From: Apostichopus japonicus
Lineage: Eukaryota; Echinodermata; Holothuroidea; Aspidochirotida; Stichopodidae
Assembly (NCBI RefSeq): GCF_037975245.1
Contig: NC_092573.1
Location: 12,420,001-12,484,000 of the forward strand
Direction of reading: 5' to 3'
Length of the DNA: 64,000 nt
Made by a program: the position numbers and the translations under genes. Positions 10,246 through 23,507 of this stretch are shown here, piece after piece. How positions within the stretch are numbered: the first letter of the stretch is position 1; every line of letters begins with the position of its first letter. The notes beneath the pieces are model-generated. The model did not search any database. It worked only from the letters and a program-made list of their open reading frames with translations, and was not told where the DNA came from.

Positions 10246-10786
10246 GTTAGATCATTTGAAGCCAGCAGGTTAAAAACTCGGCCACTCACTAAAGTGCCAC
10301 ATCGGTCAGTCCAATACCAGGCGTTTCATCGTCTAAAACCTGGAATGAAATGTCCTTCAGACCACATTTCTGCGATGTTAAATGAAGATTATGACAGCCA
10401 ATAGCATATAAGGATCCCACTAAAAGATGCAGTTTGTGTTGCATATTCTTGCAATATTTACCAGCCGTAAATATTAGAGTGCAGCAAACATAAAAGGAAT
10501 GACGAGATTAGGAATAAAACTCAGAGGTTTGAAACCAAGATTAAAAGAAATCTAAAACCTTTCGTACTTAAATCATTATCTGTTAATAACTCAATAATAA
10601 TCCTTATAGGGTAAAGGAGACTGAGAGCTTCTCTCACGTATGAAGCAACGATTGCAAAGCCTCATTGCTTCAAATGCCACCTCCTTTATGCACTCGGCCA
10701 CAGCACCGGTCATTAAACCATACAGGCATTAATATATATAGTGTGAAATAGGGGTTCAGAAGAGCATCAACCTATCTACATATGGA
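10246..10786. other. Intergenic sequence
   Basis: No feature was recognised between the palindrome and the hAT element. Confidence 0.4.
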
Positions 10787-11478
10787 CAGTGGCGGCACCA
10801 GAAATACTGGAGGTGAGGCAAGTGAGGTCAAACGAACCATTTTCTTCTTAAATCTTGGGAGTGCAAAACGAAGCTGTATTAAATGCATATCACTGGAAAC
10901 TTAAGAACACGCCATATTCCCACCCTATCCCCCACGGCGTAATCGGTAAACTAACTTTACTTTTTACATGAAATTAAAAACTCACCCTATTTAAAATGGG
11001 ATGTTGATCGATTTCGCGGACCGAGTTGCAGTGAGTAGCTGAGCAACGTTTTGAAAAATAACCGGCGCCTTGCGTTATAATAACAGATGTACCCTGACAT
11101 GTTATTTGCTAGGAGAGCAACGAGGGCCCTCTGAAGCTGCGGCACTTTTAGCCATGTCTTTACAGCACAAAAACACATGTCAGAAAGAGGAATTCTATTT
11201 CTGTGGAAGGTATTCCAGGCCCTGACGGTGAAGTGCTTTCTACAGCACAGAAATACCTTCTAGAGATAACAATCCAATTGGAATGTATTAGGAAGCGAAA
11301 ACTATGAAGGTTTAGTATTTCTGTTAGTTAACTTTTATCCAAATAAAGGCAATCTGGGCGTACGTGAGAACGTTTAAGTGTTTTTTACCGCAGCCGAGTG
11401 GGGGGGGGGGGGGGCTGGGCAGGGGAACAAAATCATCTTGATTGGCACTTTTGCCTCGCCACCTTTGCTCCGCCACTG
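10787..11478. mobile_element. Non-autonomous hAT element (692 bp)
   Basis: The left terminus is CAGTGGCGGCACCAG and the inverted right terminus is CAGTGGCGGAGCAAAGG. Both are followed at a short distance by a GAGGCAA motif. Flanks are CATATGGA (10,779-10,786) and CATATGAA (11,479-11,486), an 8-bp target duplication with one mismatch. The inside carries a poly-G tract (11,400-11,414) and no transposase, so it would have depended on an autonomous relative. Confidence 0.8.
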
Positions 11479-11486
11479 CATATGAA

Positions 11487-12589
11487 CGCATAAGACCTCG
11501 TGGATCGTTGTATCTCACTCTTTCCATGTAGGGACTCGATACAATGCTAACTATTAGCCTATACCTGAATTGTATGTTGGTATTAAATACATGACTTCCA
11601 CATGTACAGCACAGGACCGAATTATCGTGTTTACTCATGTATGGATATCATTTTCGTCAGCTCTGCCAATAATGAGACCACATGAGAGCTTTGATATAGC
11701 TTGTTATATCTCCAAGATATCAGCAGACAATTTATAAAGCGTTAAAAGGCACGTTGTCTCTCTGTCAGTCTGTGGCGACTTCCTCGTTTTGCCTAATTCC
11801 ATTTAAGATTGAAAAGTCGGGAAATCATAAAGATCTGCCTAGAACGCTGTTATTCAGGATCTCGCTTTAGCAAGAACTGATGTACTTTCTGATGCTACAT
11901 CAACAAGGTCCACCGACGGTGGCACCTTTGGCCTGGCGAGATTCCTAGCAAGAAATGTTTATGGAAATTCAGCTTAGACCTATATTCCTTTCTTTGACAT
12001 TAAACATATACAATGTTAACAGGTACATTCAATATATCAAGTCTGTGACGGGAAGCAGTTTATGTGGTAGTTACGTCATAATTCTACCTTGTATTGGTTA
12101 TTTGGTGTTTAAAACTTCAAGTATAACTTCCCAGTTTAAATGTAACCGTATTCGGTATTGTATTTTGCAAATTGATCGATTAGTTCGTTCGCTTGGATAT
12201 ATGAATTACATTCCTAAAACTATTATTGTGTCATTATTTGAATGCAACAATGGACGTTACATGCCAACCATAGAAATTGTTCTACTTCAATTTCTATGAT
12301 GCAAACACAGATGCTCCTGCATGGCTGATCGGTGAAAGTGAAAGTTCACAATGTCTATTGTAGGCGCCCTTCATTAATAAGGTTAGCCGTGTGAATGGTC
12401 ATTGTGCAGCGAGTTCCGTTTCACAACGGCTGACTTCACATGATATGTTCGTAATGATAATTTGTCCAGAAATTCTGTTGCAATAATTCTGCCATTTTCT
12501 TTTCGCCCTTAATTGGACCTACTGTAGTGAATGGCCAAGCAACGTTGAGAAATATAAGCAAACAAAAACGGCAATTTGCTTCATAATGA
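11487..12589. other. Intergenic sequence
   Basis: The short ORFs here lack splice-site or family support. Nothing else was identified. Confidence 0.35.
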
Positions 12590-13330
12590 CACTGTTATTG
12601 GCTAAGATTACAGAGAGTTGGGAAGAAGTCTCCGGAAGTTGTCTTTCAGACACAAAAATACAAGTCAGAAAAAATCATTACTCTAAATTTCCCCGTAGTG
12701 TATCTCAAGCCCTAATGTCATTGGAGGGTCCAAGTGTCAAAGCCCCCGGAAGCTGCAAATTTATTGTTCATTCAAAGCGAAGTTAAAGTACAAAAATACA
12801 TGTAAAAGACAGAGGGTTTTAAATGTCTCTGTATTTTAAAGGCCTGGTGGGGGTCATGGGGCAGAGCCTCCGAACCATTAGCATTTGGCGATATTCTATT
12901 TTCTCTTGGAACGACTTAAAACTGCTAAATTTACATGTCAGACAGAAAAAAGTCTTCTAACATTTATCTGGAATGGATCAGAGTTCTACTATCGTTCAGG
13001 GGGTAAAAAAGGAACCGAGTAAGTGTGCGTTTATATGTTTTAGCGATTTTAAAGGACAAATACATATCTCAGTAAGAGAATTTTAGTTCTCTGGAATGTG
13101 TTCTAAGCCCTTGTGGAGATCCTGGAGATTTCGGGTTGGAGCCTTTGCAGATATTTCTCGTTCTGTGGAAGTGAGTTTAAAGTAAAAAAAGACCGTTAAA
13201 GACCGTCAAAAGACCGTTTTAAAGAGGAATTCAGGTTTATGTGGTTGTATTTAAACTGAAAGCCACGACCGGGAAGCTCTACCTTTTTGGTAGCATAATA
13301 TTACCCTTAATTTTAGAAATATGTTTGTAA
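12590..13330 (+). repeat. Highly diverged tandem repeat, about 130-140 bp period
   Basis: Recurring order: an ACAAAAATACATGTCAG-like start, an AGAGGAATTCT-like centre, TCTGGAAxGTxTTCTAAGCCC, then a G-rich end. Copies begin near 12,655, 12,788, 12,930, 13,055 and 13,185. A related unit lies at 11,160-11,260 inside the hAT element. Identity between units is low, so the count is uncertain. Confidence 0.45.
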
Positions 13331-15914
13331 GGGAGAAGCAGAAAGAACAGTTTTGGTTTCATTTTCATGTTTAGTTTGTTACTCTTTATGTTCATGGATG
13401 TGAGACCACGCTGAATTCGGCTCCAATTTTTGGGCCGACTTGGCATCGATTTGGATCGACTTGAGATGATTTGAAAACAACCTAAGGGGGTAGAGTGACA
13501 CCCTTCAACCTACCCCACCCCGTATGTACGCCTATGTCTGCTGTACACGTATGAAATCTCTTTAATGGTGAGTATAATGACATGGCACTCTATATTTTAC
13601 CTTTGTGTAAATGTACAATTACAATTTATTTACCATTTTATATCAAATACCATACATCGGGACAATTTGCCTTTTCATATATTTGAAGGTGCGATTCAAC
13701 ATTTTGTATAGGTAATATTCTCGTTATTTGATTTCGGTGCTGAATTTAGAAAAACTCATCCTGATATTATTGAAGAGAACTTTGTATTAGAGGAGCTGTT
13801 ATTTAATCGTAATTAACGTCGTGAATTCACGGCACAATGTACCCGTTAAAAATTGTCGCGCCGATTTTCATAAACCGCTGTTAAATTACGTATTAAGGCA
13901 GGCATCCTGGCTGCAGTGTAGCAGCAAAAACAACGACACCAAGACAGGTATAAAATGACAAAGAGTAGACCATTAACAGTGGGAAGATAATTTAATAATT
14001 GAGGTGTCTATACTAAACGTTTAACATCAATTTGAACAGACAATCAACCAGTCGATTACAGCAACTTACAGGGGACATCTCTACTGTTATATCTCAACTT
14101 TTATAGTTGACGTTTGAAAGTCGCAATCTGCAGATTTGACCTCTAAAGGAATCGTGAGGTCCCTGAAAAACGTTAACAGTATAGACAAAACCCTTTTAAT
14201 TGATCTGCATTCACTGGTTCTAAGTTTTAAGAAATTTATAACGATGACCTGGCACCGGTTTGCTGATATATATTGATGATACTTTATATTGTAGCGTAGC
14301 CACCGAATCGTAGAAACTTTAAACGGAAATGTTCCACTGTAATTTGTAGACATTTTAACAGAACTGTTTAATGTTAAAAGAATCACAAAGTAGCTCCACT
14401 TGAAAATAAATCACGAAACACAGCTATTTAAGTTGGCTTCTTTCTATTTATTAATGCAAAACACTGACTTAAAAGGCTAAATAACAACAAGCTTACAAGA
14501 ACTGACTGAACAATAACTAACAGCTGACAACTCGCAACTAACAACTAAACAATTGAAAAACTAACAACTAACATGTAACAAGTAGCAATTCACAAGTAAC
14601 TCAAAATCACTGACTACATCTCTTTTTCTACACAAATCATGCTCAGGTACTGACCACCAAACTTAAACTAATCCAGCTGTCTTCGCACCCTTTTACAAAG
14701 AACAAGATAAGCTCATGCATGAAGTAAAACTCTCCTGGGCCAAGGAATAAGATTAAAGCATACATTAAATATTCCTAGGCTTTAAAATCAAGATGAGCCA
14801 CACAGATGATACTTATACGTATGGCTCATTAGTGTTTCATTCTCACTTAAAGATTCTCAGTAGTATAATTATAAAGACTACATAAGGCTCTCTCATTACT
14901 GGCATCTAATAATACAATGAGTGTAAACAAATTTGTGCGAGAAAATTTACTTTCTCACCACCGTGAAATCACAACAATATCAAATTTACATTAATTATTT
15001 AATTTGGCAAATCAATCCCAGGTAGGCTATATATGACCTCTGGCATACTATCAAAATGGAGGAAAGTTTAACGAATTGAGAGGATACAAGATAACATGGG
15101 CTGATAGTCATGAACCATGCATGCTTAAACGATTTGGGGAAACCAACTAAGTTTCTTATTTAACGTTGTCAATTATATAGGTTCTACCTTAATACAAACG
15201 TGCACATTATATACACATGTATAAATTGGTTGGCTGTTTGCATGTTTGCGTGTATGAATGCACACTTTTATATACGGATCATATTCGGACGGCTGGCAAC
15301 TTTAATAAAAAGAGAATTGGTATGCTTACAACGTCCCAAGTTTAAGTATAATCCACGCATAAACCTATGATGCATTGACTTCTTAATGATATGGTCACTA
15401 TTAATTCGAACCAGCACAGATAAATTCACATATAGCAGTGTGGTCATACAGTTTTACTTGTATTATACGAATCAATAAAAGTGAGCAACTATATATTTGT
15501 GTCAACCGTTAGATTCTCCTGCCATCATCAAGATATGCTTGTAACGAGTAACGTCAGTTTTTACACATTTAATTAATGTGACAACAAATTAGAGGTGATC
15601 ATTTTCCACAACATCCTTATTATTTGTTTATGATAACCTTACCTATACTACCGTCACATACAACATTTAGACTCATAAAAGCTATCATTTCACCAAATAT
15701 TGTGGATAAGAACAAGCTCATCTCTTACATGTCATTATGGGGGTAGGGTTAATTCCATACCATTATCACGGACCATTGACTAGTGACTGAATAGAACTTC
15801 CAGGTAATTGAGACATGGTTGCAAAACCTATAACCAACTGTTAACAACACATATAATTGGAACTGTGTAGGACGCAGTGACTCATAATGTATCATCATCT
15901 TTTAATATCAGTTT
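13331..15914. other. Intergenic sequence with AAC-rich simple repeat
   Basis: No exon was recognised. The stretch 14,465-14,610 is rich in AACAACTAAC and CAACTAACAACT repeats. The rest is featureless AT-rich DNA downstream of the HNMT-like gene. Confidence 0.4.
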
Positions 15915-18900
15915 TCAGATTTCTTGTTTCTTTTGAATTACGATGGCCTCCCAATCATTTCTTAGCATTGTTTTTCCATCAACTGTCGAAGTCAAATCTG
16001 GTTCACTCAGACGTTTTAGAATATCTTCAATTACAATTGGAGATTTGTTGAAATGAAAATGTACCTCTTGCATGAGGAAATCAAACAACATTTGGCCGTC
16101 TTTATTGTTGCTATCGAAGCATGGCGTAATATCAACGAACGATTCAACCCTGGTGGTCTCAAAGGGAATGATGAGTGTCTTCAATACCTGTTTGATGTCT
16201 TCGGCGTTCTTCTGGTTAAAGAAGTTTTCATCGGGCAACTGGCACCGCTTCGGAAACCGCCGGACATCAGAATAGTCTGCAATAGCCAATGAAAAGTATT
16301 AAAATCAAATCATTTAAAAATCAATAATTAATTAACAAAACAAGAATGAAAACTAACGATGGATGTAACGAGTCAAGGTCAGGGCACTATTTTGTTTTTA
16401 GGAAATCTCGCTAGTGGGGTAAATTATGTAAGGGAGCCCATTTCACGCCGGAAAAAATGTGTGGTACATTATGACTATTGTTTCTGATTTATGTTGTATT
16501 CAGAGCAGTACATAGCACACTGGTTCACATAAAAATCATTTACAAAACCGCAAGCTGCAAAGATTAACGTTATTCTCTATATACATGTTCTACTACAGTA
16601 CATGTTCTAACAGCGTCCAACTGTGATGTCCAAGATAGTAGTAAATCGGTTTGGGCAAACAAGTCAAATGCAAAGAAGTTCGTTCACAATCCTGAAATAA
16701 TTTTCACTTCGAAGATCCTACAAGTATGTGTGTCGCTTACAGTATCTCATAACACTCTCTGTTGGAGACAGCTCTTCACTCTTGGCAAGAAGGGCCCCAT
16801 AGTTTATGGGGAAAAACATTGAGTATAGCATAATATACATGATTAACAAAAACAGGAGTAAAATAATAATTCGTTTTGCACAGTTATTGATCCAAAATTG
16901 TGTTAAGGCGATATTTAGATATAATAGTGTAGAATATACCAAACACTACCCGGAGTACAGACATAACTCAACATTGTTAACACTATTGTATGATATTTAT
17001 CGTACACGATATGCACTACTACAACCTCAACGTATAGTCTGAACACCTGAGATGTGTTAAGGCGACTTTTAGATATAATAGTGTAAAAGATACCAAACAC
17101 TGCCCGGAATATACATACAAAACTCAACATTGTTAACACACTATTGTTATGCCCAGCAGATTAAAGTTAAATATGGGTGTGAGGTGATCCAAGGGGTCAA
17201 GTTGTGAAATTGATCTATCTCTTACTATTATTGGTGTATGCCGTTTTATTACTTTAAGGTAATAGATTATGCTGAAAGGGTCCCGACATTCCCACACCCT
17301 CCTCTATACAAACTAAATCATCCGGCTCTGGTTCTCACCCTCCATTCCCGAAAAATGACGAAATTTTTCAGGATGGTAACTCGAAAATATATGACTCTAT
17401 GTTACTTAATGTAGCGTTATACTTCTGTGTGATATCATCGTTTCCATGTTAATCATATGTTTGTAATATTCCTTTACTGCATAGCCCTATAGAGCATTAT
17501 GACCTACCATGCATATTATTGTCCACGATTGTCTGTCATCACTTAATTTCTATATAAAGTCAATAACAATATGATATTATCATGATATTAAAGTAATTTT
17601 ATCGCTTAACATTACATAATGACGAGTAATCTCTTGACCAATACACGTGGAGAGGGTTTTATATATCTTCGTAACCACATCTGTGGTTAAGCCTATAGGA
17701 AAGAGACATATATAGCATTACCCGCAGACAATATCAAAAGGAGAATACCACCATCCTCTAAGCAGGCCAGAAACTCTTTGATGGTCTTTTCCAGATTTGG
17801 TATATAATACAGCGAGTGGATGCTGGACACAAAATGAAACTTGGTGCTTGGGATGTCCGTGAGTGTAAGATCATCGTAATACTGTTGCCACATCGTTTGG
17901 TTCCAGTGCCATTCAACTGAGAGCAAACTCTCCTCCGCTGCATTCTCTTTGAACCTATCAATGTACGATAGCATGGGTTCAACAATAGTGCTGCAAACGT
18001 CAGGAAACTTTCTCAATATGCATGAAATGAGTTTACAATCCATAAACCCTGAGGAGCAAAAACCGGAACAAAGAGAGAAAGTAACAAAAGACAGAGAAAC
18101 GATTTTATAAATATTAGCTGTTACATGTTAATGAACAATCTAATAACATCATCTATGAAATTTGAGTAATAGCTATCTTTGCCTGAAGCTGGCGATTCGC
18201 ATAAGTTAAGCAAAATCCTGTAGGGTGAACTAATACAAGCTCCACGGTGGATATTTTTGGCGCCAATTTGGGTTTATTCTTGCAATCTTCCAATGCTCTC
18301 AAGACCCGACCGCCATGGTGCGACAACACTCGAAACCCTGTGCAATTATTTAGAACCATAAGAACCTAGAGATCATTGGGCAAATATAAATGCTCTAGGT
18401 CGTCGAAATCGGAGTGGGGTGGGGGAGGGGTAGAAGCGGTACATGTCGCAAAACTTAAAAAGTGCGCCATTTTCTCAAGTTCAATATACCACTTTTTATT
18501 TAAAAGCTCAAAATTGCAATTTGTTGTATACGAAGGATCTATTTTTGGAAATTTTTGATGTAATTTATAGTTTGCCCCCTTAAGGCAAACTTATGTGCCC
18601 CTGCCAGTGCACAAATTCCACAAGAACTTCGTTTGAGAATTGGTTAAAACATCAGAGAGCTGTTAGGGGTTAAATCAAACGTGATATATGTAATGCAGGA
18701 CAGTGTGTGACATCTTCATTAATGGTGAGGTGCATGATATCTTCTCTCTTGTCTACCTTTCCTGTCCCCTGCTCCCTCGTCCCTCTTCTACTGCCCTCAT
18801 CTAATCGGCATCCGTCTGTGTCGGGAATTACACTACCCCACGTGTCCACCAGCATTTTAGCACAACTTACCTGACGCAGATCCAATACCAAGAGTTCTTA

Positions 18901-19075
18901 GTTTTGTTCCACCTTCTACGAGACCTTTGCTTACTTTTTCCACCACGACCTTGGGAAATACCTCTTCTGCCCATTTCGAAAGGATTTCATGTTTTGAAGA
19001 ATACTTGCAAAAGACGTCGAAGGCCTTTGCGTAATGATTGTGGTTGTCGATTAGTCGTCGGTTATTCGAATCCAT
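15915..19075 (-). CDS. Histamine N-methyltransferase-like SAM-dependent methyltransferase
   Basis: A complete three-exon gene on the minus strand: exon 1 at 18,871-19,075 (ATG at 19,073-19,075), exon 2 at 17,722-18,048, exon 3 at 15,915-16,276. Donors GTAAGT and GTAATG and CAG acceptors join all exons in phase 1. The product is 297 residues; human HNMT has 292. The N-terminal block MDSNNRRLIDNHNHYAKAF lines up without gaps to human HNMT. The SAM-binding motif I is LGIGSASG (about 62-69), followed by EPMLSYIDRFKEN, then SLYYIPNLEKTIKEFL, where the human protein has its MLYYV segment. The family methylates the imidazole of histamine using SAM in the cytosol. By eye, the human histamine contacts Glu28 and Gln143 are Lys28 and His here, while Asn283 is kept, so the substrate may differ. 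Introns carry repeats but no extra exon is needed. Confidence 0.93.
16277..17721 (-). other. Second intron of the HNMT-like gene
   Basis: The intron has GTAATG and TTGCAG boundaries. It contains a direct duplication of about 95 bp (16,901-16,995 and 17,055-17,150, period 154 bp) beginning TGTTAAGGCGA and ending near CAACATTGTTAACA. No internal exon was seen. Confidence 0.7.
18049..18870 (-). other. First intron of the HNMT-like gene
   Basis: The intron has GTAAGT and CTCAG boundaries. It includes a G-rich stretch near 18,410-18,435 and a pair of C-rich motifs near 18,595 that look like old transposon ends without a demonstrable target duplication. Confidence 0.6.
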
Positions 19076-20560
19076 GTTCCGTAACCTAATAATTAAGAAA
19101 CAAATGGTTTACGGTTATGATCGATGCGTTACACACGTTATACTGATTGCGCATAGGGTGTAGGCGGGGAGGTATAGCTCACATCAAAAAGTCATAGTAA
19201 CCTTGCGTGTTGAGCTAACTATATATCTCATTTATAACCTTAAATATGCTTCAGAATACACATTTTCACGTTGTCTTAATGACATGGCTTATTCCTCTCT
19301 GCTTTGAAATTCCAAGTTTCGATTTAATTTTGTTGAATCAACAGATGTTTCTCTCCCTCATCTCCTCTTAGAGTATAGTGATAAATATACGTCTTTAAGT
19401 TGTTTAAAAGATAGAATAATTCCATGCACTTGTAATAAATGCAATTCATAAATACTGAAAAACAATTGTATAGAAACAAGCTGGGTGACCGTCAAATGAA
19501 ATACAAACCAGATTAAAAATGTTTTATTTACATATAAGCATGTGGCCTTCTTTTATTGTAAATAATAACACATAACGTATACTACACAATATATTTCTTT
19601 GTAGACCTAAAAGGATGTTTTTCAAGAAAGAATCTTGCAATCATTATGTTCTTTTATGTTTTTTATTTGAAGTTCAAAGCTTATCAGATGAACTGCTTCT
19701 TAAAGAAAGAGATTTATAGCATTCATATATCGATAGGAAAATGGCCAAGAAGAGGGCGCCGTCATAGATCAACTGGGGACGAGGTCTACTACAACGAACA
19801 CTTGTAACGCAGAATCAAAAGTTTCAAAGGTAAAGAAAAGATTTGAACTTGGTTTTTTGAATATTAATCACCTCTATCCTAAACTGGATCAACTGCATTC
19901 ACTCATGTTTTATAACAACAGGAAATTAAATATTCTGGCAATACATGAATCATTTTTTCTGTAAAAGCTTGTATGACCATGAGATAAAGTGTTCCTGGAT
20001 ATATTACTATTCTAAAAGATAGACCCGATAATGAACGTGGTGGTCTATGCTAAAGACGACGCCCCATATATAAGATACACTAAATTCAAAGTAGATATAG
20101 TATCGAAGTCATATGGTTGGAATTAACATAAATGTAACATCGTCCAACCCGGCGGTGCTAAGGTAGAATGAATTTATACCCTTCATAACATATTTAAAGT
20201 ACCACACAGTTCATGTCACGATAATGTCGTCATTTGGAATTTTAATTTGATTACAACGTGAAAGAGACTAAAATTAAGCAATAGAAAAGTACTGTGCACC
20301 ATTTCTGATTGACTCAATGTTACGAAACCAACTTTCGGCATTACTTGAGTAATTGATTGTTACACTGAAAATGATGAATACGTCACGAATGTTGACGTAC
20401 ACCACGAATAAGTGACCATGGCACCTGTCTGTCTTCTTTACATGGAAAAGACCAAAGATTAAATGAGAAAATGTTCATACTAGCAGTATTTACAGGGACA
20501 TGAGTAATATACGTGAAGAGACATTTTCACATGATTTTTACATTTTTAACTGGAAGTTTA
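19076..20560. other. Upstream flank of the HNMT-like gene
   Basis: Probable promoter side of the minus-strand gene. No TATA-like or other regulatory signal could be assigned with confidence, and no other exon was recognised. Confidence 0.35.
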
Positions 20561-20564
20561 ATAA

Positions 20565-20785
20565 CATCAACATTTTGCAGAATATTGCTCAATAATTGCT
20601 CATTTGGAATGAAAGGAAAAATTTAATATTTTGCAGAAAAATGTTGAAATGATGAGATATGATATGAGATGAGATATGAGATGAGATATGAGATGAGATA
20701 TGATAACATTTTGCAGAAAATTGTTGAATTGACGACATATTATAAGTGGTCAATTCAACATTTTGCAGAAAATTATTCAATTACA
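20565..20785. repeat. Interspersed ACATTTTGCAGAAAATTGTT repeats with GATGAGATAT microsatellite
   Basis: The motif ATTTTGCAGAAAATTGTTGAAT is present four times in variant form. Between copies, 20,650-20,702 holds GATGAGATATGA-type short tandem units. The block is non-coding. Confidence 0.7.
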
Positions 20786-20944
20786 GAGATCACTTACATC
20801 TGATGACCGATAGATCCTGTGAAAAATTCATAATGTTTCAGCTCGACAAGTAAATAATTGTGCCAGCACGACAAGATTACAATAATGAGGTAAAACATCG
20901 AAATAATGAAGAAAACATGACATTTCATATGGTTTGAATGGTTT

Positions 20945-20988
20945 CCATCCATCCATCCATCTATCTATATATATATATATATATAGTT
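20945..20988. repeat. Compound microsatellite (ATCC)n(ATCT)n(AT)n
   Basis: Consecutive CATC, TATC and TATA units, clearly visible by eye. Confidence 0.9.
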
Positions 20989-22860
20989 ATCGATATGTAA
21001 GTGCATGGTGTAGGTTATTTCGTTGAATATGAACAGTTTCTACTTACCTTATATATACCTCAGACGTTACTAATTAAGGGAATTCAACTCACTGCTAATT
21101 AACAATTTTGGCGTTGTCTTAGCAAAGAACTGTTGATAAGTATTACTTGGTCGCACGAACAGGTTACTTATACGAAAACAGCAGCAAAATAGGCCTACTT
21201 TGGTATAGTAGAAACAAACCGACACATAGTAACCGACAATGCGCAAGCGACCACAACCCTTCGTGACCTCTACCGCTTTTCAGTTTACTCAGTACGACCA
21301 TGACTTTGTGAACTTGGCCGGCTACGGACCAGTCCAGATACGGATAGGGATTGATTGCCTGGAAGTGTCTCAGCCAGTGAGTTGTTATAACAACTGTCCC
21401 TGGTCTCAGAAACCTCGAAAGAAATTTCCAGGCAATCAATCTCAATTATTTTCGAGAAGTTAGCGATAGATGCTCACGTGTAAAGTGTTTTCTCTTCTAT
21501 GACACAGTTATGTACAAGCTTCCGTACTTTCCTGGAGACTGTGGGTAAACGGTTTTTTTTTTCAAACAACAGAAGAACAACAACAGCACCCTCACATCCG
21601 CCCTCTACCCAAAACCAATTTTCAAAGGACTTTTTTTTTCAAAATAGAGAAGTCTTTCGAGCTGCGACGGATGGTAGCACCAACCGTGTCGAATATCGAC
21701 TCAAACAAAATGATATGGTTTCAAAATATTATGAAAATGAAATAAAGTAAAGCAAACAATTTTAAATGTTACCCTGCAGTCAAAACTTTCAAGTTAGATC
21801 TTTGCTGACTACAAGTATTCAGCAAATATGCACTAATGCTGACCAGTTTACGAGGCTTTTGTATAATGATTCTATTGACGTTCCAAACAAGAAAAAGAAA
21901 AGGAAAGCCTCTTCTTTAGGGTCATTTTAGGCAATTTTCACGGGAATGGTTAACCATTTTCAGAAGATTTACATTGGGCCTCAACTCTCATGCGACATGT
22001 TATCAATATATTTTACCCTCACGGACACCGCTACATACGTCACAACTATAAGACCTATTTAAAAATCAAGGTTTTTCCGTTGCGCCTACGCAATGGGTAA
22101 GTATCAACCACACTATGTAACACTACGGGTATAGGGATCGCACATACATGATGTAACATTATGGGTAGGAATCAACCACATGATGTAACACTATTGGTAG
22201 GGATCAACCACAATACGTAACACTACGGGTATAGGGATCGCACATACATGATGTAACATTATGGGTAGGGATCAACCACACTATGAAAAAATGCATAGGG
22301 ATCAGCCCCACCACGTAAAACTATATGGGTAGCGATCACCCAACGAAGCAACTTGTTAATTAATGTGGGCTACAGTCTTCGATATTCATACATTGCTACT
22401 TCCAATCCTGAGTTCCAGGTTTCATCTATTATGGCAACGAACGCCAAAAATCATGTGAAGAAAATAACGTTTGGCAGTAGCAGAACAGCGATGGCGATGA
22501 CGATGATGTAGATGACGATGACGATACAGATGACGATGTTGTTAAAGATGGCGATGACGATGATGGAAGACAGGACGATGAAGAATATGACGATACATAT
22601 GACGATGTTGTTAAAGATGGCGATGTCGGTAAAATGAATGTAAAGATTTGTATATGCTTTGAGCGTCTTTTTAGTAAGTTAAGCTACTGTTATATTATTA
22701 TATATACGATATGTATATTACGATATTACGATATTATTTGCTATCGTATGTAATATAGAGGAAGCTAAATATATTACACATCTGTTAGCGGTATTCGTTA
22801 AGCAGGTCAAATAAAATTAAAAAAATATATAAATTCTTACCTGTACTTGTACAGTCCCTG

Positions 22861-23177
22861 TGTCATGTTTCCTTGTTTAGGTATATGAGTTCTTTCAAAC
22901 AATCAAGTAGAACACAGTCGACGTAGAGTATTAACAAATAACATGTTATTATTTATTGCGTTACATCATGCTGTACAGGACAGATATATAGGACGATATG
23001 TCCAAGGTTACTTGTTGACAGATGGAGAGACAGGGTGAAACAAGGACGAGCAGACGGCATGCTTTAACTTATATATCAATATGCAAATACACAGCTCATT
23101 AGCATACAGGTGCAGATTATAGAATGTAGTGCATCGTTTGCACACGTACATGTGAATGCATATTCAATAACATTACA
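22861..23177. mobile_element. Solo LTR (317 bp) with 5-bp target duplication
   Basis: The insert begins TGTCATGTT and ends AACATTACA, the TG...CA pattern with a short imperfect terminal inverted repeat. It is flanked by CCCTG at 22,856-22,860 and 23,178-23,182. Copy A has the single CCCTG empty site near 4,110. A 5-bp duplication with TG/CA ends is typical of Gypsy-like or related LTR retrotransposons; recombination between two LTRs would leave this single one. Confidence 0.85.
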
Positions 23178-23470
23178 CCCTGTGACTGTAAACAAGTAGA
23201 GAATGTTTATAAATGGTGTATTATAGTAAGACGTTTACCATTCCAAATCATTAAACAGTCAAAATGCAGAAAGCTGTTTGTCTTTCATTACGGTACAAAA
23301 TTTAATGAACATACACACGTGCGGATATCTCTAACTCATAATAAAAGATTTTAACCTTTTCTAAATAGTCGATTAAGTTATAATATTTCATGAGTATATA
23401 ATGACTAATATTGTTTAAATAAAATGCAAGAAGTTATCAATAAATAGTATTCACTATTGTTTGCTTAGCG

Positions 23471-23507
23471 ACAGTTGCTGGTGGTGTTGCTATGCACCAG
23501 CAACTGT
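23471..23507. repeat. Perfect 13-bp stem-loop, copy B
   Basis: Same stem and loop as at 4,404-4,440, with no change in 37 bases. Confidence 0.85.
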
